DNA of 49,536 nt from positions 1 through 49,536 of the forward strand of contig JAJRVY010000040.1 of assembly GCA_024277065.1 (NCBI GenBank), read 5' to 3'. A program made the position numbers and the translations under genes. The notes beneath the pieces were generated by a model. That model saw nothing but the letters and a program-made list of their open reading frames with translations, did not search any database and was not told where the DNA came from. This document shows, in pieces, positions 11,587-20,144 of the stretch. The DNA is from Planctomycetota bacterium. Its GTDB lineage: Bacteria > Planctomycetota > JAJSAM01 > JAJVHW01. How positions within the stretch are numbered: the stretch's first letter is position 1; the number at the start of each line of letters is the position of its first letter.

Positions 11587-13418
11587 GCGACGACGACAAC
11601 AGCCGCGCAGGCGACGACGTGGCCCCCGCAGGATCGCCGCCGGCCACGCCTCGCGAACCGCCCGGCGACGCGGCGAACGCCCCCCCGATGCCGTACCAGG
11701 CGGCCGCGCGGTCGTCCCCCTGGGGCTACGTGTTCTTCGCCGGCATCCTTCTGCTGCTCTCCGGTTTCTTCTGGATGTGGGTCGAGAAGGAGACGGGCAC
11801 GATCCTGCGTGTGTGGCTGTTCGCCGGACTCGTCGCCACGCTCTCGCCGCTGTTCTGGCACATCGTGGACGTGGTCGAGGCGATTCGCTCGCGGCGTGGC
11901 GCCGCGAGCGGCTTCGTGATCGTGACCACCGTGCTCGGCTTCGCGGCGTTCGGCATCGTGACCAAGATCAACATCGACCGTGGCGACGGCGGCTTCGCCA
12001 TCGACACGACGACGACCGGCAAGTACACGCTCGGCGAGGCCACGCTCAAGCTCCTGGACGAGGTCCCCGGCACGATCTACCTGACGTACCTACAGCACAC
12101 GTCCACGCCGCCCGGACTGCGCGAGGAGGCGACGGATCAGATGACCGTCTACGCGGCCGTCAGCGACCGCGTGGAGACGAGAGTCCTCGATCCGCTGCGC
12201 GACGCCGCCCGCGCGCAGGCCTACCTGCGTGACGTGGGCGTGCTGCAGACATCGTCGGGCGAGAACGACGACGTCATCGTCCTGTCCTACGCCGAACCGG
12301 GCCAGGAGCCCGCGCCGGGCCGCCACAAGGAGGTCCGCGTCGAAGCCTTCACGTGGACCAAGCGTGCCGCGACCGGCGAGTCGCGCTGGCTGGGCGAGCG
12401 TGTGCTGTCCGACGCGATCATGGAACTCGTCTTCACGCGTCACAAGGTGTACGCCACGGGCGGTCACGGCGAGCGGGCGATCGGCGAGGAGCTGCGCGCG
12501 CTCCGCGAGGCGCTGCAGGGGCAGAACATCGAGGTGGCCGGGGCGCCCCTCGATCTGCGCAGCCGCTCCGACGTCCCCGACGACTGCGACATCCTGATGA
12601 TCCTCGATCCCAAGACGCCGTTCTCGCCCGAGGAGGCGACGGCGCTCACCGCCTACCTGGACCGCGGTCGCACGCTCATCGTCGCGCTCGACGTCGCGTC
12701 CGAGCGGCGCAAGACCGGCCTGGACGAGCTGCTCGACCCCTACGGCATCTACCTGCGCCCGAACTACGTCGTGATCGCGCCCTTCCGCGTCGCGACCGGC
12801 ATGACCGACCTCTACAAACTGCGCCCCATGCTCGTCATCCGGCCGCAGGACTACACCGGCCATCCGGCCGTCGCCGCGCTCACGTCACGCGCGGGTTTCG
12901 CGACGCTCTTCAACTACTCCACGTTCGTCGAGATCGAGGACGAGCCGATCGACGGCGTGGACGTGCAGGCCGTCATCTACGCACCATTCGTCGAAGGACT
13001 CGACGTGCCCGGGTTAGCGGCGCGCGTCGATCCCACGCGCCGCGACTACTCGGTGCCGAACAAGGACACCGACCGCATCGCCGCGCGGCTGCCGCTGGTC
13101 GTGACGGCCACGCGCAGGATCGCGGGCGCCGCGGGCGAGGGCGACCGTGACGCACGCGTCGTCGTGCTCGGCGACACGGACGTTCTCACGGACCAACTGA
13201 TCGCACAGGTCCCGCCCAACCTGGACCTCGCGCTCGGACTGATCCAGTGGGGCATTCGCCGTGAGGGGCTGGTCGCCGTGAGCGAGCGCACCCTCGAACA
13301 GGACCGCGTCGAGTTGCGGGATCCCCGCAAGCAGCGCATCGCGATCGCCTGGCCGCTCGGCGTGGCGCTGCTTTCGCTCGTCGGCGGCAGCATCGTCTGG
13401 TGGACACGCAGGAGATGA
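11583..13418 (+). CDS. GldG-family ABC-associated membrane protein
   Basis: The ATG at 11583 overlaps the permease stop, giving 611 residues. The N-terminus is a Pro/Ala-rich cytoplasmic tail, then three membrane helices (roughly residues 50-70, 80-95 and 110-130), a large extracytoplasmic region, and a last helix ending in WWTRRR. The soluble part has the pattern of the ABC_transp_aux/GldG domain: HKVYATGGHGE, then CDILMILDPKTPFSPEE and a YLDRGRTLIVALD stretch. This glutamine-amidotransferase-like fold is thought to work with the permease outside the cytoplasm. It is followed after four bases by the DUF4340 gene. Confidence 0.85.
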   Translation: MSDDDNSRAGDDVAPAGSPPATPREPPGDAANAPPMPYQAAARSSPWGYVFFAGILLLLSGFFWMWVEKETGTILRVWLFAGLVATLSPLFWHIVDVVEAIRSRRGAASGFVIVTTVLGFAAFGIVTKINIDRGDGGFAIDTTTTGKYTLGEATLKLLDEVPGTIYLTYLQHTSTPPGLREEATDQMTVYAAVSDRVETRVLDPLRDAARAQAYLRDVGVLQTSSGENDDVIVLSYAEPGQEPAPGRHKEVRVEAFTWTKRAATGESRWLGERVLSDAIMELVFTRHKVYATGGHGERAIGEELRALREALQGQNIEVAGAPLDLRSRSDVPDDCDILMILDPKTPFSPEEATALTAYLDRGRTLIVALDVASERRKTGLDELLDPYGIYLRPNYVVIAPFRVATGMTDLYKLRPMLVIRPQDYTGHPAVAALTSRAGFATLFNYSTFVEIEDEPIDGVDVQAVIYAPFVEGLDVPGLAARVDPTRRDYSVPNKDTDRIAARLPLVVTATRRIAGAAGEGDRDARVVVLGDTDVLTDQLIAQVPPNLDLALGLIQWGIRREGLVAVSERTLEQDRVELRDPRKQRIAIAWPLGVALLSLVGGSIVWWTRRR

Positions 13419-13422
13419 CCCC

Positions 13423-15228
13423 GTGACCTGGCGCAACGTTCTCGGAATGGTGATCCTCGTCGGCGTGTGCGCACTGGCGCTGTTCTGGGCACAGGGCGGC
13501 GGCGACGCGCCCGACCGCGGTCCGGCGACGCTGTTCGAGCCGTTCGACAAGAACGACGTGACGGCGCTGACGGTGACCGGCGAGTCGGGCGCGCTCGAGC
13601 TGCGCCGCCGCCCGGACGACTCGGAGCTGTGGGACCTCGAGGTCGGCGTGGAGTGGGCGCGGGCGGACGCGATCGCCGTGGACGAGATCCTCGGCGCGCT
13701 CGTGCGCTGCGACGTGCGCCGTTCCTTCCCGGTGGAGGGACTGACCGCGACCGATGTCGCGAACTACGGCCTCGCCGCCCCTGCACTGACGGTCGTGCTG
13801 CAGCTCCCCGGCAGCGAGCGCACGGCGCGCTTCGGCGCGCGCTCACCGGAGGGCGCCAACGTCTATGCGGATCGCGGCGCGAACGCGACGGTCATGGTCG
13901 TGTCCACGACGGCCGCGGACGAGCTGGCCGCGGCGCTGCGCAGCGGCCTGCGCGACAAGCGCATCACCGATCTGCGGCCCTACGACATGAAGGGCATCGA
14001 GATCGCCCGGGGCGGCGTGACGACGCTCGAGGCCGAGCGCGACGTGACGCAGATCTGGCGCGTGACGCAACCGTTCAAGGGCTACGCGGCCCCCGTGCGT
14101 TTCGATACGCGCATCGCGCAGATCGTCAACGAGCAGTGGCTGAGGGTGGCCGAGGACGGCGCTCAGGACCTGGCGCGCTACGGTCTCGCCCGCCCGGCCG
14201 CCGAGGTCACGCTGACGTCCAAGCGGGGCGCGACGCGCGTCCTGACGCTCGGCGCGGAGCCCGGCGTGGACGGCAACTGGTTCGTCGTCGAGCAGGGCTA
14301 CCACTCCGTCTACCAGGTCTCCACGCGCTTCGCCGAGGCGGTGCTGGCGGACGCCGCCGAGTTCCGCGACCGCATCTTCACGCGGCTGGGGTTCGGCATC
14401 GAGAGCGTGACCGTCAACGTCGGCGGCATTTCGTGGGTGCTGCGCAAGGCGTACAAGGACTGGGAGATCGAGAAGCCGGCGCGCGAGCCCGCCGAGGAGT
14501 CCGTCGTCGAGGGCTTCCTGGAGCAGCTCCGCCAGTGGCCGATCCTCGAGTTCCTGGACGGTGAGGACGCCGCGGCCTACGGCGTCGCTCCGGACGGCGA
14601 CCAGATCCAGGTCGAGAGAGAGGGCGGATCGCTCGTCACCTTTCTGATCGGCAAGGAGGCCGCGGACGGTAATCGCTATGCGCAGCGCAAGGACGACGGC
14701 GCGCTCGTACTCGTGCTCGGCGCGCCGGTGCGGCGGGTGCTGGACGGCTGGCTGCAGTTCAAGCGCCGCGCGGCGTTCGACATCGCGCTCGACGACGTCG
14801 AGTTCATCGGCCGCGAGGCCGGTTTCGGTCCGGACGGCGAGGCGAGCACCGACGAGAAGTGGCGGCGGGACCTGGACGGCCGGGACAAGTCGTGGAAGCC
14901 GCAGCTGGGCGAGCCCGGCGCGGGCCTGGACTCCGAGGCGATGAATCGCATGCTCGCGGCGCTGCGCAGCATCAAGGCCCTCGGCTGGCACCATCTCGAC
15001 TCCGCGAACGCCGAGGAGATGGGCTTCCGCAAGGAAGGCGGGAAGGCGGCCACGGCCTGGTTCGAGATCGGCTTCCGCTCCAGCGACGCCGACGTCTTCC
15101 TCGAGATCGGCGCCCGCGTGCCCGGCCGCGACGCCTTCTACGCCAAGCAGCGTGGCAAGCCGTTCGTGTTCGAGATGGCCGCCGACGTCGTCGCGACCCT
15201 GACGGCGCCCCTCCTCGCGCAGGAGTAG
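13423..15228 (+). CDS. DUF4340 domain protein of the ABC operon
   Basis: A 601-residue protein from a GTG four bases after the GldG-like gene. It has one N-terminal membrane helix (VLGMVILVGVCALALFWA) and a long extracytoplasmic part. That part contains repeated units with the DUF4340 pattern, such as VTALTVTGESGALELRR and WDLEV, then a second block near ESVTVNVGGISWVLRKAYKDW. DUF4340 proteins commonly follow GldG genes, and I infer that this protein is the periplasmic partner of the exporter. No catalytic motif was seen. Biochemical function unknown. Confidence 0.8.
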   Translation: MTWRNVLGMVILVGVCALALFWAQGGGDAPDRGPATLFEPFDKNDVTALTVTGESGALELRRRPDDSELWDLEVGVEWARADAIAVDEILGALVRCDVRRSFPVEGLTATDVANYGLAAPALTVVLQLPGSERTARFGARSPEGANVYADRGANATVMVVSTTAADELAAALRSGLRDKRITDLRPYDMKGIEIARGGVTTLEAERDVTQIWRVTQPFKGYAAPVRFDTRIAQIVNEQWLRVAEDGAQDLARYGLARPAAEVTLTSKRGATRVLTLGAEPGVDGNWFVVEQGYHSVYQVSTRFAEAVLADAAEFRDRIFTRLGFGIESVTVNVGGISWVLRKAYKDWEIEKPAREPAEESVVEGFLEQLRQWPILEFLDGEDAAAYGVAPDGDQIQVEREGGSLVTFLIGKEAADGNRYAQRKDDGALVLVLGAPVRRVLDGWLQFKRRAAFDIALDDVEFIGREAGFGPDGEASTDEKWRRDLDGRDKSWKPQLGEPGAGLDSEAMNRMLAALRSIKALGWHHLDSANAEEMGFRKEGGKAATAWFEIGFRSSDADVFLEIGARVPGRDAFYAKQRGKPFVFEMAADVVATLTAPLLAQE

Positions 15229-15358
15229 GCCCGCAGGCCCCGGCAGGCCCGTGGGCGCGCACACCGGCTCCCGCGGCCCGCCGCACCGCCCGCCGACGCC
15301 ACGGTGACGGGACTTACTGTGTCACCGGCAGCCGCGTCGCAGCCATGATGCTCATGAG

Positions 15359-16057
15359 GTGACGGTCGGCCCGGAGGGCGAGGAGGTCGTGCAGCCGCGC
15401 GACGGCGACGACGAGGCGACGGTGCGCCGCCGGCTCGAAGAGGGGTACACGTCGGCCTTCGAGGAACAGGTGGCGCGCTACGCCCCGATGCTGCGCCGTT
15501 TCGCCGAGGAGCGACTTCCGGCACGACTGTGGCGCCGCGTGTCCGCGGCGGACGTTCTGCAAGAGGCGCATCTCGTCGCGCACGACCGCCGGCACGAGTT
15601 CCAGGATCGCGGCGAGAGCTCGCTTCGCAACTGGCTGCTGAAGATCGTCGAGTTGAAGGTGCGTGAGGCCGTGCGCCGCCACGAGGGCGCCCAGCGCCGC
15701 GCCGTTGGTCGTGAGGAGCCGCGCGGCACCTTCCGCGACCCGAGTCGCGTCGCCGGACGCGGACCGACCCCCAGCCAGGCGGCGATCGGGAACGAGATGA
15801 TCGACCGCGCGTGGCGTGCGCTGCTGGAACTCCCGGAGGCGCAGCGCGAGATCGTGCGACTCGTGCGCGACGAGGACCTGACGCTTGCGCAGGTCGCCGA
15901 GCGCCAGGGCATGACGCGTGAGGCGACCAAGAAGGCGTACGGCCGCGCCCGAGCGCCTCGACGCGTTCCGGGTGGAGCGCGAGCTCGGGGCCGGCGGAAT
16001 GGGGACGGTCTACGCCGCCACCGCGGTGGAGGACGTGCCGGGCCTGCACAGCGGTGA
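15359..16057 (+). CDS. ECF-type RNA polymerase sigma factor with disrupted C-terminus
   Basis: GTG start at 15359 with no strong ribosome-binding site. Region 2 is clear: YAPMLRRFAEERLP, then VSAADVLQEAHLVAHDRR. Region 4 follows with LPEAQREIVRLVRDEDLTLAQVAERQGM and TREATKKAYGRA. This is the sigma type frequent in Planctomycetota and Verrucomicrobiota, usually encoded beside a Ser/Thr kinase. Homology stops at about 15943; the remaining codons to 16057 are the wrong frame of a kinase gene that begins mid-protein. The final helix of region 4 is therefore truncated and about 38 unrelated residues are added. This looks like a deletion that fused the sigma gene to the kinase gene. Confidence 0.8.
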   Translation: MTVGPEGEEVVQPRDGDDEATVRRRLEEGYTSAFEEQVARYAPMLRRFAEERLPARLWRRVSAADVLQEAHLVAHDRRHEFQDRGESSLRNWLLKIVELKVREAVRRHEGAQRRAVGREEPRGTFRDPSRVAGRGPTPSQAAIGNEMIDRAWRALLELPEAQREIVRLVRDEDLTLAQVAERQGMTREATKKAYGRARAPRRVPGGARARGRRNGDGLRRHRGGGRAGPAQR

Positions 16058-16368
16058 TCGCGTCGCGCTGAAGATCGTGCATCCGCACCTGCTCCGCAGA
16101 CCGGGGTTCTTCCGCCGCTTCGTGCGCGAGGCGGAGCTGGGCCGTCGCGTGCACCACGACAACGTCGTTCGCACGTTCTTCGCGGATGCCTGCATGGACG
16201 GCACGGCACCCGCGCACTACCTCGTCATGGAGTACGTAGAGGGCCAGACCCTGCGGAAACTGCTGGCGGAAGTCGGCCAAGTGCCGGAGGAGCTGTGCCG
16301 ACAGATCGGGAGCGGCGTCGCGCGGGCACTGGTCGCTATCCACGCAGCCGGCGTCGTCCACCGCGACC
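15945..16368 (+). pseudogene. Ser/Thr kinase fragment (glycine loop to HRD)
   Basis: From about 15945 the frame switches to a Hanks-type kinase: VERELGAGGMGTVYAA (glycine loop), VALKIVHPHLL (VAIK), FVREAELGRRVHHDNVV (helix C), YLVMEYVEGQTLRKLL (hinge), and AAGVVHRD. Homology ends exactly at the HRD catalytic motif; the expected LKPEN, DFG and activation segment are absent. The sequence then runs in a different frame into an ATPase domain. The fragment cannot be an active kinase. It has no start of its own, since the N-terminal part is also missing. Confidence 0.75.
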
Positions 16369-16905
16369 CGCAGTCTGGTCGCCGAGCGTACGACCATCGT
16401 GCTGATCGAGGACCTGCACTTCGCTCCCGAGGACGGACGCGCGCTGTTCGCGTCGCTGGATCTGTCGCTCCCGGGCCATCGCGTGCTCCTGATCGCGAGC
16501 ATGCGACCAGGAGTCCCGGCAGAGTGGCGCTCGCAGGTCGAGAGCCTCGAGCACGTGCAACGCATCGAGATCCCCCGCCTCAGCCCGAAGGACCTCGTCG
16601 ACCTGCTGTCCGAGACGCTGCGCTCGGAGCATCTCGCCACGGAGCTCGGTGGCCTGGTCGCCCTCAAGTCCGATGGCAACCCGTTCTTCGTGTTCGAACT
16701 GCTGCGGGGGCTGCGCGAGGGCCAGTTCCTTCAGCAGCAGGCCGATGGGAACTGGCGCACGACCGGGATCATGCGCGAGATCCAACTGCCGTCGTCGATC
16801 TCCGATCTCGTGAGCGTGGCCGGCCTCGGCGACGAGGGGCGCAATCTCCTCGATGTCGCCGCGTGCGGCGGATTCGAGTTCGACGGTGAACTGGCGGGCG
16901 CTGCG
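16366..16905 (+). pseudogene. AAA/STAND ATPase fragment (from Walker B onward)
   Basis: In a third frame, the sequence encodes TTIVLIEDLHFAPEDGRALF (Walker B with following helix), then VLLIASMRPGVPAEW, RIEIPRLSPKDLVDLL and SDGNPFFVFELLRGL. This is the AAA ATPase module found after kinase domains in large PknK or AfsR-like regulators. The P-loop half, which should come first, is missing between the kinase HRD and this segment. It ends near GGFEFDGELAGAAL, where the frame changes again. Confidence 0.72.
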
Positions 16906-17332
16906 CTACTTCGATGCCGGGTTCAAGCACCTGCGGCACGGCGCCCGGATCGTGGACGCGGTCGATCTCACCGAGCGCGCGCTGTCGGTGAGCGGCCTGC
17001 TGGAGGGCAGGCGCCGCGCAGAGGTGTTGCTGGAGCTTGCCCGGGACGGCGGCCCTCTCGACCATCTCGGGCGCGCCGAGAGACAGGAGTCGGCGGCACG
17101 GGAGGCCTACGTGTTCATCATGAACACGGACGGCAGCGACCTCCAGAACCTGACGGACCAGTCTCTCGGCAACTTCTACGACATCCGCTGGTCCCCCGAC
17201 GCGACGCAGCTCGGCGCCCTCGGCCCCTACAATCTCAAGGTCTTCGATCTCGACGAGAACAACGACGGCACCGACGTGACCACCCTGTACTCGACGACGA
17301 AGTTCGTCGGCGATCTCGACTGGAAGCGGTGA
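16880..17332 (+). pseudogene. TPR-like and TolB-like propeller fragment (C-terminus)
   Basis: A further frame opens with LRYFDAGFKHLRHGARIVDA, LTERALSVSGLLEGRRRAEV and LLELARDGGPLDHLGRAERQ, which resembles the helical TPR region that follows the ATPase in these proteins. Without a frame change it turns into YVFIMNTDGSDLQNLTD and IRWSPDATQLGALGP, a TolB/WD40-type propeller blade, ending at a natural stop at 17330-17332. The join at about 17105 lacks most of the TPR array and propeller. Together with the previous two entries this is a shortened remnant of one large gene. Confidence 0.65.
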
Positions 17333-17529
17333 AGCGGTAGGGAGTCGCTGGAGGAGAGTGCACGCCGGGGCCGGGAAACCGGTCCCGGCGTTGCGGCCGG
17401 CTTGCGCCGCGAGCGTCCGTGTCCGCCTCCTTCTCTCAGCAGCAGGATTGGCAGCAGGATCACGTTCGCGACCGGCGCCGGGGAGCCTGCCGGCGATCGG
17501 GTGTCCCTGCCTCGGGCTACGCTCCGCGC

Positions 17530-20142
17530 ATGCTCGACCGCTTCTTCCGCGACCTGCGCACGGCGCCCGATCTGGCGCCGAACATCGTGCGCTGGCACAA
17601 GGAGGCTGCGCAGAGCGCGGTGTTCGCCGACTTCCCGGAGTGGACGCCGGACTGCATTCGCGAGGCGTTCGCGCGGAGCGGGGTGACGCAGCTCTGGTCG
17701 CACCAGCGCGAGGCCGCCGACCTGGCGCACGCCGGGCGGCACGTGGCGGTGGTCACGCCCACGGCGTCGGGCAAGACGCTCTGCTACAACCTGCCCGTGC
17801 TGACCGCCCTGATGGGGGAGGCCGGCGTCAAGGTGGAAGGTGGCGTCAAGGTGGAAGGTGGCGTCAAGGTGGAAGGTGGTGTCAAGGTGGAAGGTGGTGG
17901 GGCGGCCGACCGGCCGAGCGGGCGGGGCGCTGCCCGCGCGCTGTACCTCTTCCCGACGAAGGCGCTCTCGCGCGATCAGCTCGCATCCTTCGCCAAGCTC
18001 ACGAAGGGGCTGCCACGGCCCGTGCGCGCGGGGGTCTACGACGGCGACACGCCGCCCGCCACGCGGCGCACCTTGCGCGCGGCGGCCGACGTCGTCGTCA
18101 CGAATCCGTACATGCTCCACGCGGGCATCCTGCCGCACCACCTGCGCTGGGCGTCGCTGTTTCGCGATCTGCGCTACGTGGTGGTGGACGAGATGCACAC
18201 GCTCACGGGCGTGTTCGGCAGCAACGTCGCGAACGTGCTACGGCGGCTGCGCCGCATCTGCCGCCACCACGGTTCCGATCCGACGTTCCTGTTCTGCTCG
18301 GCGACGTTGGCCAATCCCGGGGAGCTCGCCGGCGCGCTCATCGGCAACGGTGCGCAAGTCGGAGACGGTTCGCGACGCGGAAGCGGTGCGCAAGTCGGAA
18401 GCGGGCGCACTCCGGACGATCGCGTCGAGGTCATCACGCGCTGCGGCGCGCCGACCCCCGAGCGGCATCTGCTGCTGTTCAACCCACCTGTCGTGGACGA
18501 GGCATCAGGCGCCCGTTGCAGCGCGCTGGAGGAGGCGCGGCGGGTGGCGTCGCACGCACTTCGCGCGGGGCTCCAGACTCTCGTGTTCGCGCGTTCGCGC
18601 AACAGCGTCGAGGTGCTGACGAAGTACCTCAAGGACACGGCCCACGAACTCGGACTCGATACAGACGTCGTGCGCGGCTATCGCGGCGGATACCTGCCCA
18701 AGCTGCGCCGTGAGGTCGAGTGCGGGCTGCGCGACGGGAGCGTGCGTGCCGTCGTCGCCACGAACGCGCTGGAACTGGGCATCGACGTCGGCGGGCTCGA
18801 CGTCGTGATCATGACGGGCTACCCGGGCCGGGTCGCCAGTGCACGCCAGCAGGCCGGGCGCTCGGGGCGCCGCGACCGTCCGGGGACGGCTGTTCTGGTG
18901 GCCCGCTCGGACCCCCTCGACCAGTACGTGCTGCAGCATCCCGAGACACTGCTCGAAGGGCATGCCGAGCGCGCCGCCATCGACCCGGCCAATCGCCTCA
19001 TCTTCGCCAACCACGTGCGCTGCGCGGCATTCGAGTTGCCGTTCCGTGAGGGCGAGCTGCTGTGGGAGCAGGAGCGCACGACCGAGGTACTCGAGGGTCT
19101 CGCCGCGCCCGGCGGACCGCTCAACCGCTCGGGAGGCCGCTACCACTGGTGCGACGCCAGCTTCCCCGCCGACACGGTCTCGCTGAACGGCTTCGACATC
19201 GACAACGTGGCCATCTACGACCTCGAGGCGCGCGTCGTCCTGGCCGAGGTCGATCGGCAGTCGGCGCCTTTCTTCGTGCACGAGGGCGCCATCTACGGCC
19301 ACCAGGGCGACACGTACTACGTCGAGCGCTTCGACTACGACGGGCGGCGGGCCTACGTGCGCAAGGTCGATTGCGACTACTACACCGACGCCGAGGCCGA
19401 GGTCGACGTGCGCACGACGGCGCGCGACGACGGCGAGGACTTCGGCGAGTTCTCCTCGTCCTGCGGCACGGTGCTCGTCTCGACGACGGTTCCCCTGTTC
19501 AATAAGATCCGCTACTACACCGGCGAGAACGTGGGCGCCGGCGAGATCCGGCTGCCGGCCGAGGTGATGGGCACCGGCGCGTGCTGGATCGACATCGGGC
19601 CCGAACTGGCCACCGAGATGCGCATCCTCGAGGGCGGCCGCTCCCAGGCGCTACGCGGCGTGGCGTCTCTCCTGCGCGCCGTGGCGCCGGCGTTCGTGCG
19701 CACCGACCGCGGCGATCTGCGGGTACACGCCGAGGTGCGCGCGGCGGCGACGGAACTGCCGCGCATCCTGGCCTACGACCGTGTGCCCAACGGTGTCGGG
19801 CTGGCCGAGGCGGTGTTCGTCTGTCTGCGGCCGATTCTCGCCGCGATGCGCGAGATCGTCGCTACGTGCGCATGTGACAAGGGCTGTCCGTCGTGCGTCG
19901 GCCCCGTCGGCAACGTGGGGCCGTACGGCAAGGAGGTCGCAAGGCGCCTGCTCGCCGCGCTCGTCACGGCGAGTCGCGCGACGCCGGAGCGCTCGCTGCA
20001 GGATCTCGCACCGCCGATCTCCGCAGCGCCCCGGCCCGGGCTCGCCGCCGACGGCGGGAATCGCAACGGGGGCGACGACGAGGGGGCGCGGCAGCCCGAT
20101 CGACTGGGCGCGTACCTGCTGCCGCCGCCGGGCCCGGGCTAG
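17530..20142 (+). CDS. mrfA: MrfA/YprA-family DEAD/DEAH-box DNA helicase
   Basis: I start at ATG 17530 (LDRFFRDLR); upstream codons in frame look non-coding. The 870-residue protein has motif I TPTASGKT (76-83), motif Ia LFPTKALSRDQL, motif II DEMH, motif III SAT, and motif VI QQAGRSGRR. It ends with the Zn-binding MZB domain whose Cys are seen in CACDKGCPSC near 780-790. This is the layout of MrfA (YprA) of Bacillus and of Hrq1-like helicases. The next gene is the MrfB-like exonuclease, confirming the pair, which in B. subtilis repairs mitomycin C damage independently of UvrABC. Two Gly-rich inserts coded by tandem repeats interrupt the helicase core between motifs I and Ia and after motif III. 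Confidence 0.92.
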   Translation: MLDRFFRDLRTAPDLAPNIVRWHKEAAQSAVFADFPEWTPDCIREAFARSGVTQLWSHQREAADLAHAGRHVAVVTPTASGKTLCYNLPVLTALMGEAGVKVEGGVKVEGGVKVEGGVKVEGGGAADRPSGRGAARALYLFPTKALSRDQLASFAKLTKGLPRPVRAGVYDGDTPPATRRTLRAAADVVVTNPYMLHAGILPHHLRWASLFRDLRYVVVDEMHTLTGVFGSNVANVLRRLRRICRHHGSDPTFLFCSATLANPGELAGALIGNGAQVGDGSRRGSGAQVGSGRTPDDRVEVITRCGAPTPERHLLLFNPPVVDEASGARCSALEEARRVASHALRAGLQTLVFARSRNSVEVLTKYLKDTAHELGLDTDVVRGYRGGYLPKLRREVECGLRDGSVRAVVATNALELGIDVGGLDVVIMTGYPGRVASARQQAGRSGRRDRPGTAVLVARSDPLDQYVLQHPETLLEGHAERAAIDPANRLIFANHVRCAAFELPFREGELLWEQERTTEVLEGLAAPGGPLNRSGGRYHWCDASFPADTVSLNGFDIDNVAIYDLEARVVLAEVDRQSAPFFVHEGAIYGHQGDTYYVERFDYDGRRAYVRKVDCDYYTDAEAEVDVRTTARDDGEDFGEFSSSCGTVLVSTTVPLFNKIRYYTGENVGAGEIRLPAEVMGTGACWIDIGPELATEMRILEGGRSQALRGVASLLRAVAPAFVRTDRGDLRVHAEVRAAATELPRILAYDRVPNGVGLAEAVFVCLRPILAAMREIVATCACDKGCPSCVGPVGNVGPYGKEVARRLLAALVTASRATPERSLQDLAPPISAAPRPGLAADGGNRNGGDDEGARQPDRLGAYLLPPPGPG
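17824..17895 (+). repeat. Four tandem 18-bp units inside mrfA
   Basis: Four copies of an 18-bp unit (GGCGTCAAGGTGGAAGGT; the last differs by one base) encode GVKVEG four times. The unit length is a multiple of three, so changes in copy number keep the frame. It lies between helicase motifs I and Ia, where an insert would loop out of the first RecA fold. Confidence 0.95.
18349..18399 (+). repeat. Duplicated 15-bp core with 36-bp period inside mrfA
   Basis: GGTGCGCAAGTCGGA occurs at 18349-18363 and 18385-18399, a spacing of 36 bp (12 codons), encoding GAQVG twice in a Gly/Ser/Arg-rich linker. It follows helicase motif III (SATLANPGEL). It is a second in-frame repeat insert of the same gene. 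Confidence 0.8.
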
Positions 20143-20144
20143 CC

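Noticed and set aside
17824-18399. Repeats in mrfA as a CRISPR or phage attachment site
   Set aside because: There are no spacers; units are directly adjacent, in frame and coding.
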